Notes: generated from the sequence alone by a model not told the origin. A stretch of 64,000 bases of DNA from an uncultured Pseudomonadales bacterium (GCA_958296165.1 OY282447.1:4067154-4131153); one strand, 5' to 3'. Shown: positions 1-8,744, numbered from the stretch's first letter. A program made the numbers and translations.

Positions 1-3000
1 TCCGCGTTTCCGAACTGGCCCAGCCGCGCGGGCTGATCGAGGCGATTCGCGCCGACGCCGAGCTTGGCGCACTGCTGCGCGAGCGTTTCACGCATGAGGG
101 CATGAAACTGTTTTCGGAAAGCGCGGACATGTCCGACGCTGCGTTGCGCGAGCAGTTGGCTGCGGAACTCAATCTGGCGATTACCGACGGCCCGCTGGCG
201 CTGGCGCCGGGAACGCTGTCTGCCGACTGTCGAGCTTCTGTAAACGGCGAATCCTCTAGCATCGTCGCCAACCGGCTGGCGATCGACGACCGCTTCGGAC
301 GATTGTTCGAGAGAGCGAACGCTGGCGTCGGCGCGCGGCCGTTGGCGGAGGTGACCGTCATGGACGCCGTGCTGCAGCAGGACCTGCGCCGAGATTTCGT
401 ACACGAGTGCGAAAACCTGCTGTTGTTCGATCAGGTCTACGACAACATCGTCGCCAATTTGGATTCCATCGCCGCAGAAGCCAAATCGACGCGCGCGCTC
501 TCTCATGCTTCGCTGCGCAAGCTGATCGAAGACACCTTGTTGGCAGCGGCGAAGAACGTCGGCAACGCTGCCGAAGCCACGCCAGAGCGTTTGCGCACGC
601 AGTTCTTCGGCTGGTACGGCCGCATCGAGAAGACGTCGCGGCTAGGCCACTTCTTGCGCGACGTAGAAGAATGGAAAAAGAACGCTTCGTCGCGCGTCTC
701 CGATACGCTGTTCGTGGTCGTGACGTTCCTGTTCGAGCGACTGCTAGCTTCCTACCTGCACGCCGAGTGGGATGGGCGTCGCTATGACGGCCGTATCGCG
801 CCGCGCAGCATCGGCCGCCGCAAGGATTTCTGGAATCGCCTCATTCAGGCCTATCGAGATTTGCTCATCCGCGACGTATTGCAGCGCCAAAAGCGTAGCA
901 AGAGCACGGGATACAGCGCCTTTGTGGGCGAGTTCTTCGAGCACTTCGAGGAATACAACGGCGATCTCATCAGCTCGGACCCGCATCGCTTTCCCGGCTT
1001 GCGGGTTTCCATCGAGAGCGCGTTGCAGAAAGGCGAGCCGCCCTGCGGCGTGGTAACGGGCGTTGGCCGCTTCAAGATCGGCGCTGGCGGCTTGAGCGCC
1101 GGCGGCTTGACGAGCGCCGGTAGCCACACCGTAGGCGCGGTGATTTCCAACACGGCATTCAAGGCCGGCGCATTCGATATGGCGAGCGCCGAGAAAGTGT
1201 GCAAGCTGCTGGTGGTTTGCGCCGAACGTCGCCTGCCGGTGATCTGCTTTATCTCCTCCGGCGGCATGCAGACCATGGAAGGCGCCGGCGCGTTGTTCTC
1301 GATGGCGGCCGTGAACGACCGCATCACTCGCTTCGTGCGCGATTTCGACCTGCCGGTGATCGTATTCGGCTTCGGCGATTGCACGGGCGGCGCGCAGGCG
1401 AGTTTCGTCACGCATCCGCTCGTGCAGACCTGCTATTTCTCCGGTGCCAGCATTCCCTTCGCCGGCCAGATCGTGGTGTCGAGCTACTTGCCGAGCGACT
1501 CGCATATCGCCAACTATCTGTCCGCAGTGCCGGGCGCCATGCAGGCGTTGGTGAAGCATCCCTTCGCGGCCGGCCTGGACGACGAACTGCGCGGCATCGA
1601 TCCGACGATTCCTGTACCGCGCGAAACGGTGCGCGACGTGGTGCAGCGCGTGATGGCCGGCGTTCTCGAAGACGAGGGGCCGGTAGCCGAGACGCCTAAC
1701 TCGCAGTTCGTAGAATCAGCACTGTATCGACAGCCGCGCAAGATGCTGGTTCATGCACGTGGCTGCACTGCCGTCAAGCTAGTGCGAGTTGCGCAGAAGC
1801 ACGGCGTTGCCGTTGTCTTGGTGCAGTCGGATCCGGATATGGAATCGACCGCGGCGGACATGCTGGGCGATAAAGACACCTTGGTGTGCATCGGCGGCAA
1901 TACGCCGGACGAGAGCTACCTCAACGCCCGCTCCGTGGTGAGCATCGCCGAGCACGAAGGCGCGGACGCGCTGCATCCCGGCATCGGCTTCCTTTCCGAG
2001 AACGCGCAATTCGCGGAACTGGTGCGCGCTCACGGCATCAATTTCGTCGGCCCGCCGGTGGCCAGCATGGCGACGATGGGCAACAAGTCCAACGCCATCG
2101 CCACGGCCTTGGAGCACGGCATACCGGTCGTGCCCGGCAGCCACGGCGTTCTCACCGATGGCGACCGCGCCGCGAAAGTAGCCGCGCAAATAGGCTATCC
2201 GGTGCTTATCAAAGCAGTACACGGCGGCGGCGGAAAAGGCATTGCCGTGGTGGAAAAAGCAGACGACTTCCACGAATGTTTCCATCGCGTCGCCGTTGAA
2301 GCGCGGAGCGCCTTCGGCAGCGGCGACGTCTATTTGGAGCGCTACGTCACGTCGCTGCGGCACATCGAAGTGCAGGTGCTGCGCGACCGCTACGGCGAGA
2401 CGCATGTGCTCGGCCTGCGCGATTGCAGCGTCCAGCGAGACAAACAGAAAGTCGTCGAGGAATCGGACTCCACGGCCTTGCCGGCGGATTTGGAAAACGA
2501 AGTGCGGAGCCACGCTGCAACGCTTGCCAATGCGGTGGGATACGTAGGCGCTGGCACAGTGGAGTTCATCTACGACTTGGATGCGGGCGCGGTGTATTTC
2601 ATGGAGATGAACACGCGCCTGCAAGTGGAGCATCCGGTGACTGAACTGGTCACTGGCGTGGATATCGTAGGAGAACAGTTGCGCATTGCCGCCGGCGAGA
2701 GCATCGCCGATCTGGAAATCCGGGATGACGGTTACGCCATTGAAGCGCGCATCAATGCGGAGCGAGTGATGGAGTCGGCTGGAGGCGAGCTGGTGTTCCA
2801 GCCGAGCCCTGGCGAAATCGTCGAATGCACAATGCCAGAGGAAGATGGCATAGAGATCATCGCCGCCGCTGGCGAAGGCAAGTTCGTCTCGCCCTACTAC
2901 GACAGCATGGTGGCGCAGATCATCGCGCACGGCGACGACCGGAGTGCGGCTGCGGCGAAGCTCGCGGAGTATTTGGAGCGCGTCCGTGTACGCGGCATCT

Positions 3001-3488
3001 CCACCAACATCGCCTTGGTGAAGCGCATCCTGCGCGACGAAGTGTTCCTGCGCGGCGATTACGACACGGGCTATCTGCCGGAGTTCTTCACGCGATTGGA
3101 CGTCAAGGCGCTCATCGATGAAATCGCCGCCGCGGCAGGCGGTACACAGGGAGGTATCGGCCGGGAGGCCATCGCCATCGAAGACAGCGACGAACTCAAG
3201 GTGCTCGCGCCCTCGACCGGCATCTTCTACAGCACGCCGTCGCCGACGGAGCCGCCCTTCGTTGCAGTCGGCGACCGAGCGACGGCTGCTACGACGCTGT
3301 GCCAGCTCGAAGCATTCAAGATATTCACGCCCGTGAAGCTCGAGGGTTTCAACGCCGCTGGGCATCCTGCCCTTTACGATCCCGCCCAGCGCTTCGAAAT
3401 CGTTCGCGTCAACGTCGCGAGCGGCGCGCAGGTGAACGCCGGCGATCTATTGTTCGTGGTGCGTCCGGTGGCGGTTGCAAGCGCCTGA
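1..3488 (+). CDS. ACC-type biotin-dependent carboxylase, carboxyltransferase + biotin carboxylase fusion (5' partial)
   Basis: The frame is open from base 3 with no stop before the first ATG at 102, so the gene begins outside the window. Residue numbers count from that ATG. Residues 1-290 are a helical region of unclear role. Residues about 300-520 form a carboxyltransferase (crotonase-like) domain with Gly-rich stretches such as GFGDCTGGAQ. From about 546 a biotin carboxylase follows: N-domain, ATP-grasp loop KAVHGGGGKGI near 705, and EMNTRLQVEHPVTE near 834. The last 90 residues form a short biotinyl-like domain with EAFKIF in place of the usual EAMKM; its lysine is the expected biotin site. 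The protein probably carboxylates acetyl-CoA or another acyl-CoA using ATP and bicarbonate. Having carboxylase, transferase and carrier on one chain is unusual beside the four-subunit AccABCD. The exact acyl substrate cannot be read from the sequence. Confidence 0.88.
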   Translation, partial: RVSELAQPRGLIEAIRADAELGALLRERFTHEGMKLFSESADMSDAALREQLAAELNLAITDGPLALAPGTLSADCRASVNGESSSIVANRLAIDDRFGRLFERANAGVGARPLAEVTVMDAVLQQDLRRDFVHECENLLLFDQVYDNIVANLDSIAAEAKSTRALSHASLRKLIEDTLLAAAKNVGNAAEATPERLRTQFFGWYGRIEKTSRLGHFLRDVEEWKKNASSRVSDTLFVVVTFLFERLLASYLHAEWDGRRYDGRIAPRSIGRRKDFWNRLIQAYRDLLIRDVLQRQKRSKSTGYSAFVGEFFEHFEEYNGDLISSDPHRFPGLRVSIESALQKGEPPCGVVTGVGRFKIGAGGLSAGGLTSAGSHTVGAVISNTAFKAGAFDMASAEKVCKLLVVCAERRLPVICFISSGGMQTMEGAGALFSMAAVNDRITRFVRDFDLPVIVFGFGDCTGGAQASFVTHPLVQTCYFSGASIPFAGQIVVSSYLPSDSHIANYLSAVPGAMQALVKHPFAAGLDDELRGIDPTIPVPRETVRDVVQRVMAGVLEDEGPVAETPNSQFVESALYRQPRKMLVHARGCTAVKLVRVAQKHGVAVVLVQSDPDMESTAADMLGDKDTLVCIGGNTPDESYLNARSVVSIAEHEGADALHPGIGFLSENAQFAELVRAHGINFVGPPVASMATMGNKSNAIATALEHGIPVVPGSHGVLTDGDRAAKVAAQIGYPVLIKAVHGGGGKGIAVVEKADDFHECFHRVAVEARSAFGSGDVYLERYVTSLRHIEVQVLRDRYGETHVLGLRDCSVQRDKQKVVEESDSTALPADLENEVRSHAATLANAVGYVGAGTVEFIYDLDAGAVYFMEMNTRLQVEHPVTELVTGVDIVGEQLRIAAGESIADLEIRDDGYAIEARINAERVMESAGGELVFQPSPGEIVECTMPEEDGIEIIAAAGEGKFVSPYYDSMVAQIIAHGDDRSAAAAKLAEYLERVRVRGISTNIALVKRILRDEVFLRGDYDTGYLPEFFTRLDVKALIDEIAAAAGGTQGGIGREAIAIEDSDELKVLAPSTGIFYSTPSPTEPPFVAVGDRATAATTLCQLEAFKIFTPVKLEGFNAAGHPALYDPAQRFEIVRVNVASGAQVNAGDLLFVVRPVAVASA

Positions 3489-3517
3489 GTAGCTCGCTCC
3501 AGCAGGCCGAAAAACGC

Positions 3518-4654
3518 TTACGCCAAAGCCGCGATCACTCGATCGATGATGCCGTTCGGGTCGCCAGCCCAGCGGGTCACGACGACCAGGCCGTGTTCGG
3601 GTGCCACGCACACCATGTTGCCGCCGGCGCCGAGCGCGGCGAAGGCCCGTTCCGAGGCCCGCGGCCAGGATTTCCGGCCGCTGTTCAGCCACCACAGAAA
3701 GCCGTAGTTGGATTGAACAGGGCAGGGTGCCAGCGCGGCGTCTATCCACTCTTCCGAGAGCAGCCGCCGGGAGTTCCAGCAGCCGCGAGCGAGCATGAGC
3801 AAGCCATAGCGGGCGTGGTCCAAGGCGCTGATCCACAAACCGCCGCCCCAGTGCGCTCCGCCGGGCACGGACGGCAGCCGCTTGCCGTCTATCGTCACGG
3901 TGGCGTTGTCGTAGGCGTGCCATTGCCAAGTCGGCGAAGCGCCGATCGGTACCATGATTTCGCGCCGCAGCAACGTCGGCAGCGGCTCGCGCACCACATG
4001 CAGCAGCGCGAGGGCGAGTGCGTTGACGCGCACATCGTTGTACTCCCAGAACGTGCCCGGCGCGTTGAGGCGCCGCGCTTCGCCCTTGACGGCACCGGAT
4101 CGGCGACCGTTGACGCTGCGGTTGTGATCGACGCTGTCCGGAATGCCGAAAATCGTGCCGGACCACTCGCTGGTCTGTTGCAGAAGGTGGCGCCAAGAAA
4201 CGGCGTGGTTGTGTTCGCCAGCGAACCAATCGCCGCCGACGTAATCCGCCACGCAATCGTCGACGCTCTTGATGCGGCCGCGATCCACGGCGATGCCTGC
4301 GCATGTGGAGAGGTAGCTCTTGGTGGCACTGAACGTCATGTCCACGCGCGAAGGATCGCCCCAAGACGCGGCGATCAGGCCGCCTTTCACCACCACGCCG
4401 CTCGCGCTCCCGCGCGCCTTGGTGGGACCGATAGGTCGATCGTAGGGCGGTGGATCGTCGCGTGCGACCATGCGACCGACGTCCGTGGGCCAGTCGATCT
4501 CCGAGCTGACGGCGTAGTTGCACGCTCGCGCCAGCGCATTCGCGTCGAAGCCGAGATCTTGCGGCGCGGCGCGGCGCCACTCCGCCCCGGGGAATTGAAT
4601 CATGGCGTTGTTCAACGTTCTTGCTCGCCGCCCATCGTAAGGCAAGAAGGGCAT
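3518..4654 (-). CDS. Serine hydrolase, beta-lactamase class C family
   Basis: A 378-residue protein with the class C beta-lactamase / DD-peptidase fold. The SxxK nucleophile motif is SATK, in the stretch DMTFSATKSYLS, and the second motif looks like YND within WEYNDVRVNALA. No clear signal peptide is seen, so it may be a cytoplasmic esterase or amidase-like enzyme rather than a true lactamase. I chose ATG 4654 because GAGG lies five bases upstream of it. ATG 4603, giving MIQFPG, is the other plausible start and has a poorer ribosome site. It is transcribed divergently from hisH, with under 100 bases between them. The substrate is unknown; this family includes esterases, D-aminopeptidases and penicillin-binding proteins. 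Confidence 0.85.
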   Translation of the reverse strand: MPFLPYDGRRARTLNNAMIQFPGAEWRRAAPQDLGFDANALARACNYAVSSEIDWPTDVGRMVARDDPPPYDRPIGPTKARGSASGVVVKGGLIAASWGDPSRVDMTFSATKSYLSTCAGIAVDRGRIKSVDDCVADYVGGDWFAGEHNHAVSWRHLLQQTSEWSGTIFGIPDSVDHNRSVNGRRSGAVKGEARRLNAPGTFWEYNDVRVNALALALLHVVREPLPTLLRREIMVPIGASPTWQWHAYDNATVTIDGKRLPSVPGGAHWGGGLWISALDHARYGLLMLARGCWNSRRLLSEEWIDAALAPCPVQSNYGFLWWLNSGRKSWPRASERAFAALGAGGNMVCVAPEHGLVVVTRWAGDPNGIIDRVIAALA

Positions 4655-4750
4655 GGAAGCCCTCAGTACCGTCGCGCTCCCGCATTGTCTTGGCCGGTGC
4701 GCGCCTCCGTGCGCTAACATCCGAGTTTGCACAAGCTGCGTGGTGCCGCG

Positions 4751-5365
4751 ATGGTCGTCGTCGACTACGACGCCGGAAATCTGATGAGCGTCCAGCGCGC
4801 CTGCCGGGAACTGGGCGTAGACGCCGAAATCAGCAATGATCCGGCGCACATCCGCGCCGCCGAGCGCATCATCTTCCCAGGCGTGGGCGCGGCCGGCAGC
4901 GCCATGCGGAGCTTGCGGACAACGGGCGTTGGCGCGGCGCTCGTAGACGCCTTCCACGCCGGCGCCCCGATTCTGGGCATCTGCCTCGGCATGCAAATCT
5001 CCCTCGACCACTCCGAAGAAAACGACACCCGCACGCTTGGCATCGTAGCCGGCGAAGTGCGCCGTTTTCGGCTCGACGATCCGGCGCTCAAGGTGCCGCA
5101 CATGGGCTGGAACGCGGTGCGCGTGGTGCGCTCGCATCCAGTGCTGGACGGCATTGCCCAAGGCGACGAGTTCTACTTCGTGCATGCCTATCGTCCCCTG
5201 CCGGCCAGGCGCGAGCATGTGCTGGCGGAGTCGGTATACGAGGGCGCGTTCTGTTCGGCGTTGGGAACCGGCAACTACGTGGCCACGCAGTTCCATCCCG
5301 AAAAGAGCGGGCGCGCCGGCCTACGCCTGCTCGAGCGCTTCCTAGCCTGGGACGGCCGTGCTTAG
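4751..5365 (+). CDS. hisH: Imidazole glycerol phosphate synthase, glutaminase subunit HisH
   Basis: This class I glutamine amidotransferase supplies ammonia to HisF in histidine biosynthesis. The 204-residue length is normal for HisH. The N-terminus VVDYDAGNL matches the family, the nucleophilic Cys sits in GICLGMQ, and the His-Glu pair is in FHPEKSG near the end. ATG 4751 is preferred because it places VVVDYDAGN at the N-terminus as in other HisH proteins; a TTG at 4727 is in frame. The gene overlaps hisF by 8 bases, which fits translational coupling of two proteins that work as a 1:1 complex. No other his genes lie nearby, so the histidine pathway is dispersed in this genome. Confidence 0.95.
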   Translation: MVVVDYDAGNLMSVQRACRELGVDAEISNDPAHIRAAERIIFPGVGAAGSAMRSLRTTGVGAALVDAFHAGAPILGICLGMQISLDHSEENDTRTLGIVAGEVRRFRLDDPALKVPHMGWNAVRVVRSHPVLDGIAQGDEFYFVHAYRPLPARREHVLAESVYEGAFCSALGTGNYVATQFHPEKSGRAGLRLLERFLAWDGRA

Positions 5366-6140
5366 CAAGCGCGTGATCGCCTGCTTGGATGTGCGCGACG
5401 GGCAGCTGGCGAAGAGCGTGCGGTTCGTCGACACGAAGAACATCGGCGACCCCGTCGAGAAAGCCCGCGAATACTATCTGGACGGCCTCGACGAACTGGT
5501 GTTCTACGACATCACTGCCTCTAGCGACAAGCGCAAGATCATCTTGGAAGTGGTGGAGGCGGTAGCCGAGCAGGTGTTCATTCCGCTTTCCGTCGGCGGC
5601 GGCATCGCTTCCGTGGCAGACGCAACGGAGCTGCGCTTGGCGGGCGCGGAGAAGATCAACGTGAACTCCGCCGCGGTGCGCCGCCCGGCGCTGATCGCCG
5701 AGTGCGCGGACGCCATCGGCAACCAAAACGTCGTGCTTTCCATGGACATCCGGCGCGTGGCGGCTAGCGAGGCGCTGCCTTCGGGCTACGAAGTTGTCAT
5801 TGAAGGCGGGCGCCGGCCGATGGGCATTGACGCGCTCGCGTGGGCGCTCCAAGGCGAGCGTTTGGGCGCCGGCGAACTCGTGGTGAACGCCATCGACGCC
5901 GATGGCACGCGCGCCGGCTATGAGCTTCGCCTCACCCGGATGCTCAGCGAAGCGGTGCGCATTCCGGTCATCGCGTCCGGCGGCGCGGGGCGGCCGTCGC
6001 ATCTTTACGACGTGCTCACGGAGGGCAAGGCGGATGCCGCCTTGGTGGCCTCGATGGTGCATTACGGCGACTACACGGTCTCTGGCCTGAAGCGCTATCT
6101 GCACGATCGCGGCGTGAAGATCAGGATGTCTTGGCAATAG
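5358..6140 (+). CDS. hisF: Imidazole glycerol phosphate synthase, cyclase subunit HisF
   Basis: A (beta/alpha)8 barrel of 260 residues that condenses PRFAR with HisH-derived ammonia to give imidazole glycerol phosphate and AICAR. The two catalytic aspartates are visible: CLDVRDG near residue 11 and SMDIRRV near residue 130. Phosphate-binding loops SVGGGI and ASGGAG are present. The start is GTG, overlapping the end of hisH. The first loop reads AKSVRF rather than the common KGVNF, and the barrel has the longer SGYEVVIEGGRRPMG segment. This suggests a divergent HisF clade, but the pairing with hisH and the intact catalytic residues argue for the ordinary function. A WbuZ-like role in amidating surface sugars is a less likely alternative. 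Confidence 0.92.
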   Translation: MLSKRVIACLDVRDGQLAKSVRFVDTKNIGDPVEKAREYYLDGLDELVFYDITASSDKRKIILEVVEAVAEQVFIPLSVGGGIASVADATELRLAGAEKINVNSAAVRRPALIAECADAIGNQNVVLSMDIRRVAASEALPSGYEVVIEGGRRPMGIDALAWALQGERLGAGELVVNAIDADGTRAGYELRLTRMLSEAVRIPVIASGGAGRPSHLYDVLTEGKADAALVASMVHYGDYTVSGLKRYLHDRGVKIRMSWQ

Positions 6141-6150
6141 GAGCGAGGCG

Positions 6151-7119
6151 ATGAAGGCGATTCTTGTAGAAGGCAACGAGCTAGCGTGGGCCGAAGCGGA
6201 AGCACCCGCGCTCGGCCCGGGCGAAGTGCGGATCGACAACCACGCGACGGCAGTAAATCGGGCCGACCTCGCGCAGCGGGCCGGCGGCTATCCGCCACCA
6301 CCCGGCGCGAGCCCTATCCTAGGCTTGGAATGCGCTGGCATAGTTGCGGCGGTGGGCGAGGGCGTGAGCCGCGTGGCGCCCGGCGACGAAGTGTGTGCAT
6401 TGCTCGCTGGCGGCGGCTACGCGGAAACCGTGGTGGTGCCGGCCGGGCAAGTCTTGCGCAAGCCGGCTGGCCTCTCCTTTACCGCCGCGGCAGCGCTGCC
6501 CGAGGTGTTCGCCACCGCCTACCTCAACCTGTTCATGGAAGCGAGGCTGACGAAGGGCGAGCGCGCCGTACTGCACGCCGGAGCGAGCGGCGTTGGCACG
6601 GCGGCCATCCAGATGTGCAAGGCGTTCGGCAACCCGGCTTTCGTCACCGCCGGATCGGCGGACAAGATCGCCCGCTGCGTAGCCTTGGGCGCCGACGGCG
6701 GCTTCAACCGGCACCAAGGCAGCTTTGCGCCAGCACTCGCGGACTGGACGGCGGGGCAGGGCGCGGACGTGATTCTGGACCCCGTTGGCGGCGCCTATCT
6801 CGCCGACAATCTCAAGAGCCTCGCCGTCGACGGGCGGCTGGTGCTCATCGGCTTGCTCGGCGGCGCGGCTGCGTCCGCGCCACTCGGCTTGATGATGATG
6901 AAGCGCCTGCGCATCATCGGCTCGACGTTGCGCGCCCGCTCCATCGCTGCCAAAGCTACGGTGATGGACGCCTTGCAGAAGCGCGTGTGGCCGCTGTTGG
7001 AGAGCGGCGCCATCAAACCCACGATCGAGCAGGTGTTGCCCATAGACCAAGCAGCCGAGGCGCACAGGCTGATCGCCAGCGACCAGACGTTCGGGAAAGT
7101 GGTGCTGGCGATTCGATGA
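6151..7119 (+). CDS. NAD(P)H:quinone oxidoreductase, zinc-free MDR (PIG3-like)
   Basis: A 322-residue medium-chain dehydrogenase/reductase of the quinone oxidoreductase branch. The GroES-like N-terminal half contains NRADLAQRAGGYPPPPGASPI (shortened here) as in PIG3-like enzymes. The Rossmann half has the nucleotide loop HAGASGVGTAAIQ near residue 145 and DPVGG near 210. The structural zinc cysteines of alcohol dehydrogenases are missing, as expected for this group. It probably reduces quinones or other activated carbonyls with NADPH in the cytoplasm. ATG 6151 has a strong AGGAG-like site (taggagcgaggcg) just upstream. It starts 11 bases after hisF, so it may share that transcript, but no functional link to histidine synthesis is implied. 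Confidence 0.9.
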   Translation: MKAILVEGNELAWAEAEAPALGPGEVRIDNHATAVNRADLAQRAGGYPPPPGASPILGLECAGIVAAVGEGVSRVAPGDEVCALLAGGGYAETVVVPAGQVLRKPAGLSFTAAAALPEVFATAYLNLFMEARLTKGERAVLHAGASGVGTAAIQMCKAFGNPAFVTAGSADKIARCVALGADGGFNRHQGSFAPALADWTAGQGADVILDPVGGAYLADNLKSLAVDGRLVLIGLLGGAAASAPLGLMMMKRLRIIGSTLRARSIAAKATVMDALQKRVWPLLESGAIKPTIEQVLPIDQAAEAHRLIASDQTFGKVVLAIR

Positions 7120-7134
7120 CGGCCTGGCTCGCTT

Positions 7135-7557
7135 CTAGAGCGTCGCGACCGCGAGCGACTGGATGAAGTGAATGCCCGGCACGACGTGCCGGCTGAGTCG
7201 CTGGTCGTTGGTGATGAACATGTCCACGCCGGCCACCGAGGCGCAGGCCAGTTGGATCGCATCTGCGGGCCGGATCGAGCGGTCTCGGCGGACGGTCGCG
7301 AAGGCAACCGCCGCTGCTTGGTCGAAGGGCAGCACGGCCGCACTAGCGGTGATCGAACTCTCGTAGCGCCGCATGAGTTGCTCGTCGCCAGCCTCTAGGG
7401 GCTTCACGAGAATCTCGCCCAACGTCAAGGCGGACGTGAGCAACTGGTCCTGCCGCTCGATCATCCGCTCGCGGAGCGCCACGACTCGTTCGGTGAGTTC
7501 GCCCTTGTCCTCAAACAGGTAGATGAACAGGTTCGTATCCCAGAAGATCCGGCTCAT
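7135..7557 (-). CDS. PIN-domain ribonuclease, VapC-like toxin
   Basis: A 140-residue PIN-domain protein. The acidic metal-binding residues are in place: Asp in FWDTNLFIYL at the N-terminus, Glu in TLGEIL near residue 48, Asp in RPADAIQLA near 98, and Asp in TNDQRLSRH near 115. VapC toxins cut tRNA or rRNA and are held inactive by a small antitoxin encoded just upstream. Here the upstream gene overlaps this one by four bases (ATGA), so the two are translationally coupled. That partner is not a classic VapB, so the pair is an atypical or possibly repurposed toxin module. ATG 7557 is the first start codon after the coupling site. Confidence 0.88.
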   Translation of the reverse strand: MSRIFWDTNLFIYLFEDKGELTERVVALRERMIERQDQLLTSALTLGEILVKPLEAGDEQLMRRYESSITASAAVLPFDQAAAVAFATVRRDRSIRPADAIQLACASVAGVDMFITNDQRLSRHVVPGIHFIQSLAVATL

Positions 7558-8048
7558 TGCCAGCCCTCGCGCTGGCGTCGTACATAGGCATCGGCATCCT
7601 CGTCCGCCCAGATTTCGCTACCCACGCCGCGCAGCGCCAAGATGTAGTCTCCGGCGGCGCTGGAAGCCCCGGCCGCATACACGTCTTCGTACCAATCGAT
7701 GAGGTCGCCGTAGGCAGCTGGCAGTTCATGCCGCTTCGGCGCGTCCTTGCCGGAAGAACGTCCGGGGTGGCAGGGGTCGCCGGGCCGGAACAAGCGGCGA
7801 CGACCGGTTGCCGTCTCGACAAGCATGCGGTAGCGACCGGGATTGGGCGGCCGGTTGGCAACGCAGTGCAGGTAGATGTGGATCTTGACGCCCGGGCGTA
7901 GCGGCTTCACGCCGGTGACGTTTGCAGACTCGGCCTGCGCCACGACCTCTGCAATCGCGAAATCACGCGCCTGCGGATGGCTGCGGTGCAGGGTCGCCAT
8001 GGCGATCCAGACCTCGTCGGCGACGCGAACACGGTGGCTTGGTTCCAC
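7554..8048 (-). CDS. Hypothetical partner of the PIN toxin
   Basis: A 164-residue protein of unknown function. The N-terminal third, ADEVWIAMATLHRSHP onward, looks like a winged-helix or helical DNA-binding region. The middle contains HCVANRPPNPGRYRML and RRRLFRPGDPCHPGR, and the C-terminus ends with EIWADEDADAYVRRQREGW. Similar proteins are found beside PIN genes as far as I recall, which would make it the cognate antitoxin or regulator. The four-base overlap with the PIN gene supports a shared role. The start is a GTG; a GAG-containing site lies about nine bases upstream. No known antitoxin fold can be named from the sequence alone. Confidence 0.7.
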   Translation of the reverse strand: MEPSHRVRVADEVWIAMATLHRSHPQARDFAIAEVVAQAESANVTGVKPLRPGVKIHIYLHCVANRPPNPGRYRMLVETATGRRRLFRPGDPCHPGRSSGKDAPKRHELPAAYGDLIDWYEDVYAAGASSAAGDYILALRGVGSEIWADEDADAYVRRQREGWQ

Positions 8049-8130
8049 GGCAAGAACTCTATGTAGCTAAGGATGTTCTTAGAGTACCATGTATTCTACC
8101 TGCGGCGCTTGGCGCCGCCAAGGTCTCCCA

Positions 8131-8334
8131 GGGTGGTACGCAGGGCGATTGCATTTGGGAATCTTTGGTGGGTTACGTGGCCAAACAGCCCCCGGCCGGG
8201 GCCGATTTCACCTCCAAAACGCCCGAAATGGGTCTGACAAGACGGTTTTGAGGGGTCGCTTGCCACTGTTCGGCGTGCGTTTGGGCGACGAGACGATATT
8301 TTATGTCCTAATGCAATCGCCCTGGGGTGGTACG
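8131..8334. mobile_element. MITE-like element with 10-bp target duplication
   Basis: Bases 8141-8324 (184 bp) are bounded by perfect 15-bp terminal inverted repeats: CAGGGCGATTGCATT at 8141-8155 and its reverse complement at 8310-8324. Immediately outside lie identical 10-bp direct repeats GGGTGGTACG at 8131-8140 and 8325-8334, as expected of a target-site duplication. The interior holds no gene. This is the structure of a non-autonomous transposable element mobilised by a transposase elsewhere. A 10-bp duplication is long; IS4-family transposases give 10-12 bp, but the family is not identified. Confidence 0.8.
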
Positions 8335-8368
8335 TTACCCCTACTTGAAGAAGAGTGTTGGCGCGTAG

Positions 8369-8744
8369 GTGGTCATCGCAATCATCCACTGGAAGATCAA
8401 GCCGGAGAAGGTTGAAGAGTTTCTCGAATACTGGCGGAAAGAAGCCGTCGTTCAAGATCGCGAAGGTCTGATCGGAGAGTTTCCTATCGGAAGCGTGTGA
8501 TAGGAGCGAATTTGCTTGGATTACATGGGATCTGACCGGAAGCGATGTGTATTGCTCGTTCGTCAACATAGGATTGTGGACCAATCCGGCTGCCTTTCAC
8601 GACCAAATAGGAAAGTACTTCAACGACAAGGCGCCACCGAAGGAGTTCGAGTACGAACGGAGGGTGCGCACCATCCTGCGTCCGAAGTGCTGGCGCATCG
8701 GGGACTCGCGCCTCCCGGTTCACGACAGCGGCGGTACTCTCTGA
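8369..8744 (+). pseudogene. Frameshifted monooxygenase-like (ABM-type) protein
   Basis: Two adjacent frames join into one coherent protein. From GTG 8369 the first reads VIAIIHWKIKPEKVEEFLEY and continues to GLIGEF, then stops at 8498. Shifting frame by one base near 8483 continues as LSEACDRSEFAWITWDLTGS, then VYCSFVNIGLWTNPAAFHDQ and so on to a stop at 8744. The restored product of about 125 residues resembles the ferredoxin-like antibiotic-biosynthesis-monooxygenase fold (HWKIKPEK start, FVNIG strand). One extra C in tttccta explains the break. It is either a recent pseudogene or a sequencing error. It lies directly downstream of the MITE-like element, which may have separated it from its promoter. 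Confidence 0.6.

Noticed and set aside
1779-3365. A long open frame on the minus strand within the carboxylase gene
   Set aside because: It is rich in Arg, His and Ala, has no domain, and lies opposite a gene with clear conserved motifs; it is a by-product of high GC content.
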